This document shows positions 1 to 6,749 of a DNA stretch of 12,396 bases, one piece after another. The stretch's first letter is position 1. Every line of letters starts with the position of its first letter. The stretch comes from Treponema sp. UBA3649 (GTDB taxonomy: Bacteria > Spirochaetota > Spirochaetia > Treponematales > Treponemataceae): positions 2,310 to 14,705 of the forward strand of contig DFKI01000103.1 of NCBI GenBank assembly GCA_002373325.1. Reading direction: 5' to 3'. A program made the position numbers and the translations under genes. Under the pieces are notes generated by a model. The model saw nothing but the letters and a program-made list of their open reading frames with translations, searched no databases and was not told the DNA's origin.

Positions 1-222
1 AAGAATCTTACCGCGCTCTGTTGTGTAGCGGCGAAGACCATCGGCATCCTTGTAGTCGATTTTAGCCTTGTTCGCGCAGAAACGACACACCTTCTTCTTA
101 AAGAAAGTCTTAGCCTTTCCGTTGCGTGCTCCACGACCGTCATCATCACGGCCCTGATCCTGCAGCTGATCCACAGATGTATCTTCATCCTTTACTTCTA
201 CGTTATTCACTTCGTCAGACAT
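1..222 (-). CDS. rpsR: 30S ribosomal protein S18 (3' end outside window)
   Basis: Component of the small ribosomal subunit platform, where it pairs with S6. The first 74 codons are visible; the gene runs off the left edge. The stretch KVCRFCANKAKIDYKD followed by LRRYTTERGKIL is the conserved S18 core. Before it lies an unusually long, acidic, probably disordered N-terminal leader of about 35 residues (beginning MSDEVNNVEV and rich in D, Q and G), longer than in compact S18 proteins. The ATG at 222 is preceded by an AAGGAG Shine-Dalgarno with good spacing. It lies 68 bases downstream of ssb in the usual rpsF-ssb-rpsR order, with no terminator seen between, so cotranscription from the rpsF promoter is likely. 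Identity is firm; the total length cannot be judged here. Confidence 0.95.
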   Translation of the reverse strand, partial: MSDEVNNVEVKDEDTSVDQLQDQGRDDDGRGARNGKAKTFFKKKVCRFCANKAKIDYKDADGLRRYTTERGKIL

Positions 223-290
223 AATTTGCTCCTTAAACGGCCATTAGCCAATTGATTTGATTTTCAAGCCAGACACCAGGGGACTGCACC

Positions 291-818
291 TTAAAACGGG
301 ATGTCCTCTGAAAAACCGGATCCATCATCGCCGAAAGACTCACCGGAGTCCATCGAGCCATAAGAATCACCCTGCTGGGAAGATGCGAAATTGTTCCTGG
401 GCTGGAATCCACCGGTAGAAGAGCCGTAAGATGCCCCTCCGTTTCCAAATGAATTTCCATAGGAACCGCCTCCGTTCTGACCGCCTTCACTCCTTCCGCC
501 CAAAAGCTCAATGTTGTTAGCCATTATGCGGATTTTTGAAAATTTCTGGCCGTCTTTTTCCCATCGGTCCTGTTTCAAGGATCCCTGTATGGCAACCTGC
601 TTTCCCTTCAAGAGATACTGTTTCAGATTTTCAGCCGATTTTCCGAAAAGCGACACGTCAAAGAAGTTCACCTCATTGACCCACTGCTCGCCTTCCTTTT
701 TTCCACGGTTGACAGCGATTGATATGCTTGCCACGGGAGATCCGGACGGAAGATAATCGACGCTCGCATCCCTAGTAAGCCTTCCGACCAAAATCACGCT
801 GTTAATATCTGTTGACAT
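291..818 (-). CDS. ssb: Single-stranded DNA-binding protein SSB, 175 aa
   Basis: Binds single-stranded DNA during replication, recombination and repair and recruits partner enzymes through its C-terminal tip. Residues 1 to about 107 form the OB-fold: it opens with NSVILVGRLTRDASVDYLP, continues through WVNEVNFFDVSLFGKSAENL and ends near MANNIELLGG. Residues about 110-165 are a flexible linker rich in Gly, Ser and Asn. The last residues, GFSEDIPF, are the classical acidic tip ending in IPF, so the protein is complete. Length is normal for bacterial SSB. The ATG at 818 has an AGGAGGAG Shine-Dalgarno. It lies 60 bases after rpsF and 68 bases before rpsR, the standard operon position that couples SSB supply to ribosomal protein synthesis. 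Confidence 0.97.
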   Translation of the reverse strand: MSTDINSVILVGRLTRDASVDYLPSGSPVASISIAVNRGKKEGEQWVNEVNFFDVSLFGKSAENLKQYLLKGKQVAIQGSLKQDRWEKDGQKFSKIRIMANNIELLGGRSEGGQNGGGSYGNSFGNGGASYGSSTGGFQPRNNFASSQQGDSYGSMDSGESFGDDGSGFSEDIPF

Positions 819-878
819 AAAATCTCCTCCTGAAGTTCAAATTGCCGCGGGATATTCTCCCTGATTCATTGTCGGCTT

Positions 879-1163
879 CTATTTTTCATCCTTCAACACG
901 AAGAGATACTTCAAAAGATTTGTGTTGAACTTAAACTGGCTGTCAAGCTCCGTAATCTTCGCGGGATTTGCCTTGATGTTGAGAAGAACGAAATGTCCCC
1001 TCTTCTGCTTTTTGACTGTGTAGGTCAGCTCCCTGTCACCGAAAGGCTCTTCCTTCTCAATCTCCACACCGTATTTGGTGAGATCCGCACGGAGCGTCTC
1101 AAGCCCCGCCTTGCTCTTATCTTCCTCAACCGGGAAGATAGTCATAAGCTCATACTTTCTCAT
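879..1163 (-). CDS. rpsF: 30S ribosomal protein S6, 94 aa
   Basis: Small-subunit ribosomal protein that forms a heterodimer with S18. The sequence begins MRKYELMTIFPVEE, the typical S6 opening, and contains YGVEIEKEEPFGDRELTYTVKKQKRGHFVLL and a terminal LLKYLFVLKDEK; 94 residues is a normal length. An in-frame extension to 1244 is open but rejected: the ATG at 1163 has AAGGAG nine bases upstream and starts exactly at the family's conserved N-terminus. First gene of the rpsF-ssb-rpsR operon. Promoter and leader lie immediately upstream (1164-1288). In Escherichia coli and Bacillus the S6:S18 complex represses this operon through the mRNA leader; whether the same occurs here cannot be told, because the known CCG recognition motif is not seen. 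Confidence 0.96.
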   Translation of the reverse strand: MRKYELMTIFPVEEDKSKAGLETLRADLTKYGVEIEKEEPFGDRELTYTVKKQKRGHFVLLNIKANPAKITELDSQFKFNTNLLKYLFVLKDEK

Positions 1164-1190
1164 TGTATGATTCTCCTTATGGACTGAATT

Positions 1191-1232
1191 GGGAGGTGCA
1201 TACGCATCTCCAAGGTTTATCATGCATCCCCC
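1191..1232 (-). promoter_or_regulatory. Hairpin in the rpsF mRNA leader
   Basis: On the minus-strand RNA the arms GGGGGAUGCAU (1232-1222) and AUGCACCUCCC (1201-1191) can form an 11-pair stem with one A-C mismatch and one G-U pair, closing a 20-base loop. It ends 27 bases before the rpsF ATG, so it lies within the 5' untranslated leader. Ribosomal operons are often autoregulated at such sites. The CCG signature of the known S6:S18 leader RNA is not visible, so a regulatory role is inference from position and fold only. Confidence 0.45.
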
Positions 1233-1240
1233 GACGAAAA

Positions 1241-1260
1241 TCAAGGGATATGTCCCTTGA
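1241..1260. promoter_or_regulatory. Palindrome at the rpsF transcription start
   Basis: TCAAGGGA and TCCCTTGA are perfect 8-base inverted repeats separated by TATG. The element touches the -10 box of the rpsF promoter and covers the predicted start site, a typical operator position. It could also be a 5' hairpin of the transcript. No regulator is identifiable from the window. Confidence 0.4.
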
Positions 1261-1288
1261 ATCTAACAGAAAATGAGATTTTAGTCAA
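1260..1288 (-). promoter_or_regulatory. Sigma70-type promoter of the rpsF operon
   Basis: On the minus strand, TTGACT (1288-1283) and TAGATT (1265-1260) are separated by exactly 17 bases. Transcription would start near 1253, giving a leader of roughly 90 bases before the rpsF ATG. It is the only good promoter match seen upstream of rpsF. Confidence 0.65.
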
Positions 1289-1341
1289 GGTCTTGAATTA
1301 AATTCCAGGTCCCAGTTCTATGCCCTGGCATTAAGCTGTCA

Positions 1342-1399
1342 GACCAGATAATCCCTATTACAGAGTGTTCTTAAAGTATCGTTCAGGGATTATCAGGTC
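1342..1399. repeat. 15-base inverted repeat, 14 of 15 matching, 28-base spacer
   Basis: GACCAGATAATCCCT (1342-1356) is matched in inverse by AGGGATTATCAGGTC (1385-1399) with a single mismatch. It lies between the 3' end of the giant acidic protein gene and the rpsF promoter. No T-tract follows on either strand, so it does not look like an intrinsic terminator. It may be a paired operator or a remnant of a small element. The rest of the interval 1289-1492 shows no gene and no other clear signal. Confidence 0.55.
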
Positions 1400-1492
1400 A
1401 CGCGAGATGATGAACTTTTAAACTTTCAAATAATCTTGCGAATACATCCAAAGTTTCGGTTAAAAAATCAAAGCTGCCTTCCCCCTGGAAAA

Positions 1493-4400
1493 CTACCGCA
1501 CAGACTTTACGAAAGCATCCTTGAATCCGTATGCCTTGAACTTTTCGAGCACGCTGCCGTATTCATCGATGGAAAGAGGTCCTACAAGAATCTTGTAAGT
1601 TCCCTTCGATGCCGGTACCAGAACGATTGGATACTTTCCGTACTCAGAGACAAGCGCGGAAATTTTTGCCTCATCGCTCATGGTCGCAATCTGGATGTAG
1701 TAACTCTTTGAAAGCTCACTTTCATCCTTAACTCGTGACTCAATTGATGCGGGTGCTACACTTGATTTCACATCGCTCGTCTCAGGCTCATCCGTTTTTT
1801 CCGGCTCATCGATTTCCGGAACATCATCCTTGGGAACATCAGTCTCAGGGACATCAGTTTCTTTGGAATCCACAGGAGTTTTGGTCTCAGAAGTTTCCGG
1901 CTCAGTGCTTTCCTCAGGATTTTTGCTCTCCACGTCTTCATCTTTCATATCTGATTCAGGCACGGATTTTTCAGTCTCGGACTCAGTTTTTTCCTCAGGC
2001 TCCAAAATCGGGCTTTCACTTGGTTTCACCATGCCCTCGGTCAGAACTGCACTCAGGTCGGCAACAGGCTCCTCACGCTCAGATTTTGACTCTGTTTCAG
2101 GCTTAGTGTCTTCCACAGTCTCCTCTTGTGCATCGCTTTCCGGCTCTGTCTCGGGAGTTTTATCCTCAACGTCCTCATCTTCGGAATCAGTCTCTGGTTC
2201 TGTCTCGGGAGTTTCGTTCTCAACGTCCTCGTCCTCAGAGTCAATCTCTGGTTCTGTCTCAGGCTCGCTCGACTCAATCACTTCTCCGGATTTATCCTCG
2301 GGGATTTCATCGCCTGCAGGATTTTCTTCCTCGGTCGGTGCAGAATCCTTCACGTCTTCTTCCTCTGCATCAGACTCTGGCTCGGGAGTTTTATCCTCAA
2401 CGTTCTCATCTTCAGAATCAGTCTCCGGCTCTGTCTCGGGAGTTTCGTTCTCAACGTCCTCGGCCTCAGAATCAATCTCTGGTTCTGTCTCAGGCTCGTT
2501 TGACTCAATCACTTCTCCGGATTTATCCTCGGGAATTTCATCGCTTGCAGGATTTTCTTCCTCGGTCGGTACGGAATCTTCCACGACATCATCTTCATAA
2601 GGCTCACCAGGTTCCTTCTGCTTGACGTTCTCTCCGGGCATATCGTCCTCAATAACATCATCGACGCCTTCCTCTTCCACGGGAATTTCCGACTTGGAGA
2701 TTTCAGGAACAGTCTCTTCCTCGCTCTCATCAATTTCGTCAGTTTCATCAGGAACATCCGTCTCTTCGACTTCATCAGGCTCAACTGATTTATCAGGCTC
2801 CTCGCTTGCGACATCCTCACCTTCAGAATCCTCATTTATTTCATCAGGCTCTTCTGATTTTTCAGGCTCAACACCAGGCACATCCTCATTTGAGTCATTC
2901 TCAGTGATTTCAGGATTCTCGTTCTCAACATCCTCATCTGAGTCATCCTCCATAATCAAAGGCTCTTCATTTTCTACATCCTCACCTTCAGAATCGTCCG
3001 TTACAGAATCATCAACCGGCTCAGAGTCCTCCACGCCTTCAAGCTCTTCATCCTCAATTAAATTTTCCAGCTCCTCAGGGGGAAGCTCTTCGAACTCTTC
3101 AACATCCGGCTCCAAATTTTTCTCCGGCTCCATTTCATTCTCAGGCACAGAGATTATCTCCACGGGCTTCTCTCCAGGCTCACTGCTCTCAACGGACTCA
3201 CCCTCTTCATCAGATTTCGGCTCCGGCTCTTCCACATCGGAAATGGACCAATCGTCATCCGTCTCCTCAAGTTCAGGCTCAACCCAATCCATTTCTTCCT
3301 CGGGCTCAGGGATGACATCTTCTACATTCTCACCGCTTTCATCCGCATCAGGTACAGGCTCGGCATTTTCAACATCCTCACCGCTTGCGTCAGATTCAGG
3401 ATTTTTATTTTCCTCAGGCTCATTGCTTTCAACATCTTCAGATTCACTCTCATCGCTCGTTTTTTCAGGAGGCACGGGAATCTCATCGCGCTTCATTTCA
3501 GGCACATCGGTATTTTCCACCAATTCCTCGGGAACAGGAGTCCTTTCCTCCGGTTTGAGCAAATCAGTCACTTCCTCGAATTCTACGGGAGGCTCCTCCT
3601 CATCCACAAAGGACGGAACAAATTCCTCCTCGGGCTCAGCATCGCTTTCATCGTCCAGAGTACCGTTGATTTCCTCATCCTCGGCAAGAGATTCTTCCGG
3701 AACAATATTTTTCTGCGGCACGGGAATTTCTTCTACTGGCTCCGTTGGCTCGGTCGGTTCCTCGGAGTCCACATTCTCACCGCTTTCGTCATTCTCATTT
3801 TCAGGAGTCTCGTCAGGAATTTCATCAGCAACATCTTCCTCAGCAAAATCCTCCGGCAGATTTTTCTCATCCTCCGGCTCCTTGATTTCCTCCGGGACAT
3901 TTTCTTCCGGAATCACTTCATCAGGGATTTCTTCTTCTGGAATTTTTTCGTCCGTAATCTCTTCTTCTGGAAGCTCTTCTTCATGTGGCTCTTCATCTTG
4001 CACGGACTCATCCTCGGGGCTGGGCTCCTCATTCTCCACATCCTCGCCCAAAGAATCATCCTCAAGTGCATCGCTTTCATCGCTTTCGAAAGGAGTTACG
4101 GCTTCATTCTCATCGTCATCAATTTCTGTCTCGTCATTTTCCTCAAGCTCATCTTCCACAGGTACGGGCGGCACTGGTTCAGTCTCATCGTCATAAACAG
4201 CACTCTCATCCGGCTCACGACCTTTTATGCCCTCTCCCCTAAGATCCTCTTCAACCAAAGCATCGGGAGCATCGTCATCAAGGACTTCCTCCACGACACC
4301 TTCGTCCTTATTCTCGGGAACAGATTCTTCCATCTCGGGAACAGTTTCATCTTCCGGCTCATCAACGCTCTCTTCATCAGGAACAGATGCTTCTTCAGGA

Positions 4401-5707
4401 ACTGTCTCATCCTCTTCAGGGACAATTTCTTTTTCTTCGGGAACAGTCTCATCCTCTTCGGGAACAATTTCTTTTTCTTCCGGGACAGTCTCTTCTTCTT
4501 TCGGCTCAGTCTTTGCAACCGGCTCAGGGATTTCATCATCAACCGGCTCAGGAATTATTTCCTCGTCAATTTCCTCCGCTACAGGCTCATCTTCATCCGC
4601 ATTTCTTTCATCGGGAGTTTCGTTTTCCACGTCCTCGCCGTCATCGTCAGTCTCTGGATTCGGAACATCGGTCTTTGAATCATCCGCAAAATCTTCAAGT
4701 CCGTCAATTTCATCAAGCTCTTCCTCCTCCACGGCCTCTTCATCGTCAGGAAGTGACTCATCCTCGTTCTGGACCTCTTCTTTTTCTTCATCAACAGGCT
4801 CGGCTGGCGGAACATCATCCACCTCGGTTTCATCCACCGGCTCAACGTCGCTTGTCTCTTCAGTTTTCGGCTCATCCTTTTCAGGCTCGCTTGTCACAGG
4901 CTCATCGTCTAGATGCTCATCTTCAAGATGCTCATCTTCTGGAACATCCTCAAGTGCCTCAGGCTCATCCACAGCCTCAAGCAGCTCGTCATCAAGATGC
5001 TCATCCTCAAGATGCTCATCATCTAGATGCTCATCATCTTCTTCTGGCTCCACGGTTTTTTCTTCATCCGCTTTCTCATCGTCTAGATGCTCGTCGTCCA
5101 GACGCTCATCGTCTAGATGCTCATCCTCCAACTCAGCGTCTTCCAGTTCCTCGTCATCCACAATCTCTTCGGGAATTTTTTCTTCAGGCACATTGGTCTC
5201 CGAAAGATTTTCATCCTCCAAAGAATCCTTCTCGTCAGTTTTTTTATCCTCGGAAGGAACATCCGCATCGGGTCTGTCGCTTTTTGAGTCGTCCTTTTTT
5301 TCCTTGCCATCGTCCGAAGATTTTTTCTTTCCCCGTCCAATCAAAATAGCGGTACCGGAAGAGCTGTCCTCATAAGAGCCGGATCTCTCGCCAAGCTTCA
5401 CGTCAATAAACTCAGCGTCGGAAAGCCCAAGGATTTTAACGGTCTCAGGGGAAATCAACATGACGTGGGATGAGCCTTTGTCCAGGTTTCCAAGATTCAA
5501 AACGGAAACGGAAGTCCCATTCTCAGGATTCGAGACAGTTATGATATCACCGGGAAGATAATCCTTTGTTTTCGCAAAATATCCCGAAGGCAGCTGCCCC
5601 GACTCAGCGACCTTGACCGTCCCGTCATAATAAGAACTGGAAACAGTCGTCGCATATCCAGAAAAGAGCGCGCAAAGCAGGGCAATCAAACTAAATAATT
5701 TTTTCAT
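1493..5707 (-). CDS. Giant acidic repeat envelope protein with RlpA-like barrel and C-terminal SPOR domain, 1404 aa
   Basis: An exported cell-envelope protein; exact role unknown. Residues 1-19 are a signal peptide (MKKLFSLIALLCALFSGYA) with a signal peptidase I-type end; the internal Cys does not sit in a good lipobox. Residues about 25-108 resemble the RlpA double-psi barrel (LPGDIITVSNPENGTSVSVL, then SPETVKILGL), but the DRGPF catalytic motif reads NLGNLDKG, so lytic activity is doubtful. Residues about 130-1330 are a low-complexity tract in which close to half the residues are Glu or Asp, with Pro, Ser, Val and Thr and few hydrophobics; recurring units include DEHLD, VPEE and S-x-GEDVE-x-x-EP. 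Residues 1335-1404 (SYYIQIATMS to DAFVKSVR) form a SPOR domain, a family that binds denuded septal glycan. It lies 24 bases after the upstream gene and is likely cotranscribed with it. The ATG at 5707 follows GGGGA by seven bases. The size and acidity recall T. pallidum Arp, but orthology is not claimed. Confidence 0.88.
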   Translation of the reverse strand: MKKLFSLIALLCALFSGYATTVSSSYYDGTVKVAESGQLPSGYFAKTKDYLPGDIITVSNPENGTSVSVLNLGNLDKGSSHVMLISPETVKILGLSDAEFIDVKLGERSGSYEDSSSGTAILIGRGKKKSSDDGKEKKDDSKSDRPDADVPSEDKKTDEKDSLEDENLSETNVPEEKIPEEIVDDEELEDAELEDEHLDDERLDDEHLDDEKADEEKTVEPEEDDEHLDDEHLEDEHLDDELLEAVDEPEALEDVPEDEHLEDEHLDDEPVTSEPEKDEPKTEETSDVEPVDETEVDDVPPAEPVDEEKEEVQNEDESLPDDEEAVEEEELDEIDGLEDFADDSKTDVPNPETDDDGEDVENETPDERNADEDEPVAEEIDEEIIPEPVDDEIPEPVAKTEPKEEETVPEEKEIVPEEDETVPEEKEIVPEEDETVPEEASVPDEESVDEPEDETVPEMEESVPENKDEGVVEEVLDDDAPDALVEEDLRGEGIKGREPDESAVYDDETEPVPPVPVEDELEENDETEIDDDENEAVTPFESDESDALEDDSLGEDVENEEPSPEDESVQDEEPHEEELPEEEITDEKIPEEEIPDEVIPEENVPEEIKEPEDEKNLPEDFAEEDVADEIPDETPENENDESGENVDSEEPTEPTEPVEEIPVPQKNIVPEESLAEDEEINGTLDDESDAEPEEEFVPSFVDEEEPPVEFEEVTDLLKPEERTPVPEELVENTDVPEMKRDEIPVPPEKTSDESESEDVESNEPEENKNPESDASGEDVENAEPVPDADESGENVEDVIPEPEEEMDWVEPELEETDDDWSISDVEEPEPKSDEEGESVESSEPGEKPVEIISVPENEMEPEKNLEPDVEEFEELPPEELENLIEDEELEGVEDSEPVDDSVTDDSEGEDVENEEPLIMEDDSDEDVENENPEITENDSNEDVPGVEPEKSEEPDEINEDSEGEDVASEEPDKSVEPDEVEETDVPDETDEIDESEEETVPEISKSEIPVEEEGVDDVIEDDMPGENVKQKEPGEPYEDDVVEDSVPTEEENPASDEIPEDKSGEVIESNEPETEPEIDSEAEDVENETPETEPETDSEDENVEDKTPEPESDAEEEDVKDSAPTEEENPAGDEIPEDKSGEVIESSEPETEPEIDSEDEDVENETPETEPETDSEDEDVEDKTPETEPESDAQEETVEDTKPETESKSEREEPVADLSAVLTEGMVKPSESPILEPEEKTESETEKSVPESDMKDEDVESKNPEESTEPETSETKTPVDSKETDVPETDVPKDDVPEIDEPEKTDEPETSDVKSSVAPASIESRVKDESELSKSYYIQIATMSDEAKISALVSEYGKYPIVLVPASKGTYKILVGPLSIDEYGSVLEKFKAYGFKDAFVKSVR
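2119..2580 (-). repeat. Tandem duplication of a 231-base (77-codon) unit
   Basis: Two adjacent near-identical copies within the acidic protein gene, with a constant 231-base offset (for example TATCCTCAAC at 2161 and 2392, TCGGTCGGT at 2331 and 2562). Each encodes a unit starting PTEEENPA, then DEIPEDKSGEVIES and two ETEPE-type blocks. The copies differ at a few codons, and the lower-coordinate copy carries a two-residue insertion near its end. The reading frame is preserved. Confidence 0.85.
4398..4493 (-). repeat. 42-base tandem repeat (14-residue VPEE unit)
   Basis: Two full copies and a partial third, offset by 42 bases (4398, 4440, 4482), encode alternating VPEEKEI and VPEEDET heptads in the acidic tract. 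Looser VPEE and VPDE variants continue toward lower coordinates. The near-identity of the DNA suggests recent slippage or unequal exchange. Confidence 0.8.
4901..5143 (-). repeat. Pentapeptide DEHLD repeat block in the acidic protein
   Basis: Codons for residues 189-269 repeatedly encode EDEHL or DDEHL, visible on the plus strand as recurring GATGCTCATC and TCTAGATGCTCATC words. Runs of three to five units are interrupted by other acidic sequence. This is the only His- and Leu-bearing periodic part of the tract, so it may differ in folding or metal affinity from the rest. Confidence 0.85.
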
Positions 5708-5731
5708 CCTTCCATCCCCAATCGAACCAAT

Positions 5732-6244
5732 CTATCGTCTCAAATTTACCAGCATATCTTCGGCGATGTCCCTGACAAACTGAGCGACACCCCTCTCGTT
5801 ATCTTTCTTAAACGGAACCTCACCGACTTCGGACCTGCCATTAGCCAGCGACTTTCCAGTAGAAACATCAAAAATCTCCCAATTCACACGGCTGATATTA
5901 GAAAGGAAGATTCCCTGCGGATTCTGTGAAACACTGTCCTTAAAATCCGCCTTGAGCACAATAAAAATATCGCACATCCCAATCCTTGCGTCAGACAGAG
6001 CCCGCTTGCAGATTATGGAATCCTCACGTGAGTCGGAAGAAGTCTCCGTCGGTGAATTCGTAACGATGAATCCCTTGTCGAACAAAAAATCGAACATGGC
6101 ATTCTCAATCGCATAGGATGTCCCCCGCACCTCATCCTGAGTTGAGTCGTGCTGAATTATTTGCAGGGAGATTACAGATGCGCTCGCAGACACCAAGGTC
6201 AAAAAAGCAAATGCAATCAGCATAAATATTTTTCTTTTGTTCAT
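5732..6244 (-). CDS. Exported protein of unknown function, CsgG/LpoB-like pattern, 170 aa
   Basis: No family is recognised with certainty. The ATG at 6244 is chosen because GGAGG lies eight bases upstream; the in-frame TTG at 6250 would be too close. Residues 1 to about 22 (MNKRKIFMLIAFAFLTLVSASAS) are a signal peptide with an AxA-like end and no lipobox Cys, so the protein is probably periplasmic. The mature part shows an AIENAMFDFLFDKGFIVTN segment, then ARIGMCDIFIVLKADF, then VNWEIFDVSTGKSLANG and a C-terminal helix. That order resembles the alpha/beta pattern of CsgG, LpoB and related outer-envelope accessory proteins (N-terminal helix and 'variant' strand, a 'GxD' strand, then a 'D-x-x-TG' strand). 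This is inference from pattern only. It is the first gene of a pair with the acidic SPOR protein, which suggests a shared envelope task. Confidence 0.75.
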   Translation of the reverse strand: MNKRKIFMLIAFAFLTLVSASASVISLQIIQHDSTQDEVRGTSYAIENAMFDFLFDKGFIVTNSPTETSSDSREDSIICKRALSDARIGMCDIFIVLKADFKDSVSQNPQGIFLSNISRVNWEIFDVSTGKSLANGRSEVGEVPFKKDNERGVAQFVRDIAEDMLVNLRR

Positions 6245-6385
6245 AATCAATTCCTCCGGGATGGTAAGGCTTCTTTTTAAACCGTCCTGCCCGAATTTCG
6301 TAACAGAAAGTCAAAATGAAGCCCGCTCCACGACCATGCAAAAACGCCCTGCCCCCATTTTTCTGGAAAACCCAGGTTCCCTCAT

Positions 6386-6393
6386 ATTATAAT
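6386..6393. promoter_or_regulatory. Palindromic -10 element, possible promoter of the exported-protein gene pair
   Basis: ATTATAAT is self-complementary and contains a perfect TATAAT on both strands. On the minus strand it lies about 140 bases upstream of the exported-protein start at 6244. No good -35 box is seen at 16-18 bases on either strand, so activity is uncertain. On the plus strand a short reading frame (6427-6462, MNRLSQILTSS) with an AAAGGA ribosome site follows, but coding is unproven. Confidence 0.4.
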
Positions 6394-6466
6394 CGGCTAT
6401 TTGAAATTGAAGTTTAAAGGAACATAATGAATCGGCTCTCCCAAATCCTCACTTCCTCATAAAAAT

Positions 6467-6660
6467 TCATAAATTATTCTTAATTTTCCGAATGGCATCC
6501 CACCCCTCTCCCCAATCCCAACTCTCCGACAAACCACGCATGGTAAACCCGCTTTCCGCCACTACGCTCTCGCTCCGGCCCGCCTGAAGTCGGTCTGCCC
6601 TTCGGTCATGGCTCCAATCGGGCATAAGTCCACCGGAACCATCACCGCTCAGTAAAACAT
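6467..6660. other. GC-richer intergenic block, possible interspersed repeat
   Basis: Part of the 505-base gap between the minus-strand exported-protein gene and glyA. This block is visibly richer in G and C than its AT-rich flanks. It is open on the minus strand for 74 codons (including DRRADRLQAGRSESVVAESGF), with no convincing ribosome site, no domain, and the glyA promoter overlapping its start. I read it as noncoding, perhaps one copy of a family of intergenic repeats. The flanking stretch 6245-6466 holds only the promoter element listed separately. Confidence 0.35.
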
Positions 6661-6675
6661 TAGAGCTCGCCATTA

Positions 6676-6704
6676 TTGCATAAAATGTCATTTTGTAGTA
6701 GAAT
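6676..6704 (+). promoter_or_regulatory. Sigma70-type promoter of glyA
   Basis: TTGCAT (6676-6681) and TAGAAT (6699-6704) are separated by exactly 17 bases. The predicted start lies near 6711, giving a leader of about 40 bases that carries the AGGAG ribosome site seven bases before the glyA ATG. The leader is too short for a riboswitch. Confidence 0.7.
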
Positions 6705-6749
6705 CAAGCAGGTCAAAAAGACTTCAACCAGCGAATTAGGAGAAATCAA

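Noticed and set aside
1164..1244. N-terminal extension of the S6 frame to 1244
   Set aside because: It overlaps the promoter leader and hairpin, is absent from the S6 family, and a better ribosome site serves the ATG at 1163.
1405..1492. Possible terminator after the acidic protein gene (T-run on the minus strand near 1458-1463)
   Set aside because: No convincing hairpin precedes the T-run, so the end of this transcript is not resolved.
1830..5375. Long Ser-rich open frames on the plus strand (up to about 520 codons) opposite the acidic protein gene
   Set aside because: They are the complement of GAA/GAG/GAT codons, which read as TCN-type Ser codons and rarely give stops. They have no signal peptide, no domain and no clear ribosome site, while the minus-strand product has both a signal peptide and a SPOR domain.
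6427..6462. Eleven-codon plus-strand frame MNRLSQILTSS with an AAAGGA ribosome site
   Set aside because: It is too short to distinguish from chance, and it has no good promoter and no attenuator-like structure before glyA, which has its own promoter downstream.
6582..6607. Minus-strand words CCGAAGGGC and CTTCAGGC resembling the core of a glycine riboswitch
   Set aside because: The orientation is away from glyA, the downstream minus-strand gene has no link to glycine, and the flanking AAAAGGAC-type element is missing. A covariance search with the glycine riboswitch model would settle it.
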